Position numbers and translations under genes: made by a program. A stretch of DNA of 21,898 nucleotides from CAZRIP01 sp964600165 (GTDB lineage Bacteria; Elusimicrobiota; Elusimicrobia; UBA1565; UBA9628): contig CAZRIP010000065.1 of assembly GCA_964600165.1 (NCBI GenBank), forward strand, positions 1 through 21,898, read 5' to 3'. The stretch's first letter is position 1. Every line of letters begins with the position of its first letter. The notes below the pieces were generated by a model. It was not told the origin of the DNA. It worked only from the letters and a program-made list of their open reading frames with translations, and did no database searches. This document shows positions 21,550-21,898 of this stretch, in pieces.

Positions 21550-21898
21550 TTGGGGGACTTCTCCTTGGGCGAGAGCGTCGTGCCGATCTCCGGGCGGGGG
21601 AGCTCGAAAGCGTCCTGCGTGCGCGCGTACCACATGCCTTCCATGCGGCCGATCGCTTTGAGGTCCTGGTGCCTGAGCTTGCCGCCGTTCCAGACGGCGT
21701 CGTCGTAGTGAAGATGGACGACCTTGCCGATCACGAGATGGCCGCCGAGCGGCCCTTCGCTGAGCGTGACGACCTGGATCAGCTCGCACTCCATATGGAC
21801 GGGCGACTCCTTGACGCGCGGAGGCTTGACCTTGACGCTCGCCAGAGGAGTCGCGCCCGCCTTCTGATGCACGTGAAGCACCTGCTCCGTGAGGTCCC
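21546..21898 (-). CDS. Flavin reductase-like (FMN-binding split-barrel) protein, 5' end missing
   Basis: The frame is open to the window edge, so the N-terminal part is missing; about 116 residues are visible. The stretch VKPPRVKESPVHMECELIQ, then LGGHLVIGKVVHLHYDD, then LKAIGRMEGMWYARTQDAFE-LPRP is characteristic of the flavin reductase-like family (flavoredoxin type). These proteins bind FMN and either pass electrons or serve as reductase components. The GTG at 21881 is in frame but residues upstream still look family-like, so I do not take it as the start. It is the upstream gene of the operon with the HPPD-type dioxygenase (4-base overlap). The pairing suggests a shared aromatic-compound pathway. 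Confidence 0.85.
   Translation of the reverse strand, partial: DLTEQVLHVHQKAGATPLASVKVKPPRVKESPVHMECELIQVVTLSEGPLGGHLVIGKVVHLHYDDAVWNGGKLRHQDLKAIGRMEGMWYARTQDAFELPRPEIGTTLSPKEKSPK

Noticed and set aside
21550..21789. N-terminal extension of the half-length HPPD, which might supply its missing domain
   Set aside because: The extension is Arg/Gln/His-rich shadow sequence of the overlapping flavin reductase-like gene and shows no VOC pattern.

Overview
This GC-rich window reads as chromosomal DNA of an uncultured Gram-negative-type bacterium. The gene content points that way: secreted enzymes with signal peptides, an S46 peptidase, many TPR proteins, and core genes era, hemW and valS. The TPR-rich, tightly packed, GC-rich style would fit a lineage such as Elusimicrobiota, but nothing here proves the phylum, so treat that as a weak inference. 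I saw no tRNA, rRNA, CRISPR array, insertion sequence or phage gene. No gap without a gene exceeds about 100 bases.

Layout. The left edge (1-348) holds the tail of an unknown gene with a Ser/Pro pentapeptide repeat and a clear intrinsic terminator. An S46 dipeptidyl-peptidase (minus) is divergent from a secreted HExxH metalloprotease-like protein (plus). The latter converges on era (minus). A perfect 28-bp palindrome lies between era and a divergent unknown secreted protein. A plus-strand run follows: slipin/SPFH protein, hemW, PIN-PhoH ATPase and a lone receiver-domain protein. A 687-residue TPR protein (minus) is divergent from a secreted SGNH hydrolase with TPR-like segments (plus). The SGNH gene overlaps tail-to-tail a minus-strand operon of TPR protein, GT-C membrane glycosyltransferase and DPM1-like GT2. 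That operon is divergent from valS. After valS comes a secreted Pro/Ala-rich protein whose reading frame is interrupted by an in-frame TAG. At the right edge is a minus-strand operon: a flavin-reductase-like protein (cut by the window edge), a half-length HPPD-type dioxygenase, and a small four-helix membrane protein.

The strongest non-gene signal is in the promoters. Eight genes at the head of a divergent transcription unit have a -10-like hexamer ending 6-8 bases before the start codon. In five of them it is preceded by GC (pattern GCTAnAnT or close). No Shine-Dalgarno sequence fits between hexamer and start, so these genes probably make leaderless mRNAs. Downstream operon genes instead start by 1-4-base overlaps or, in two cases, an AAGGAG-like site.

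The most system-like cluster is the TPR / GT-C / GT2 operon at 12386-16907. The GT2 would charge a polyprenyl-phosphate with a sugar and the membrane GT-C enzyme would use it as donor. The coupled TPR protein and the neighbouring TPR and SGNH proteins may belong to the same surface-modification process, but that link rests only on position.
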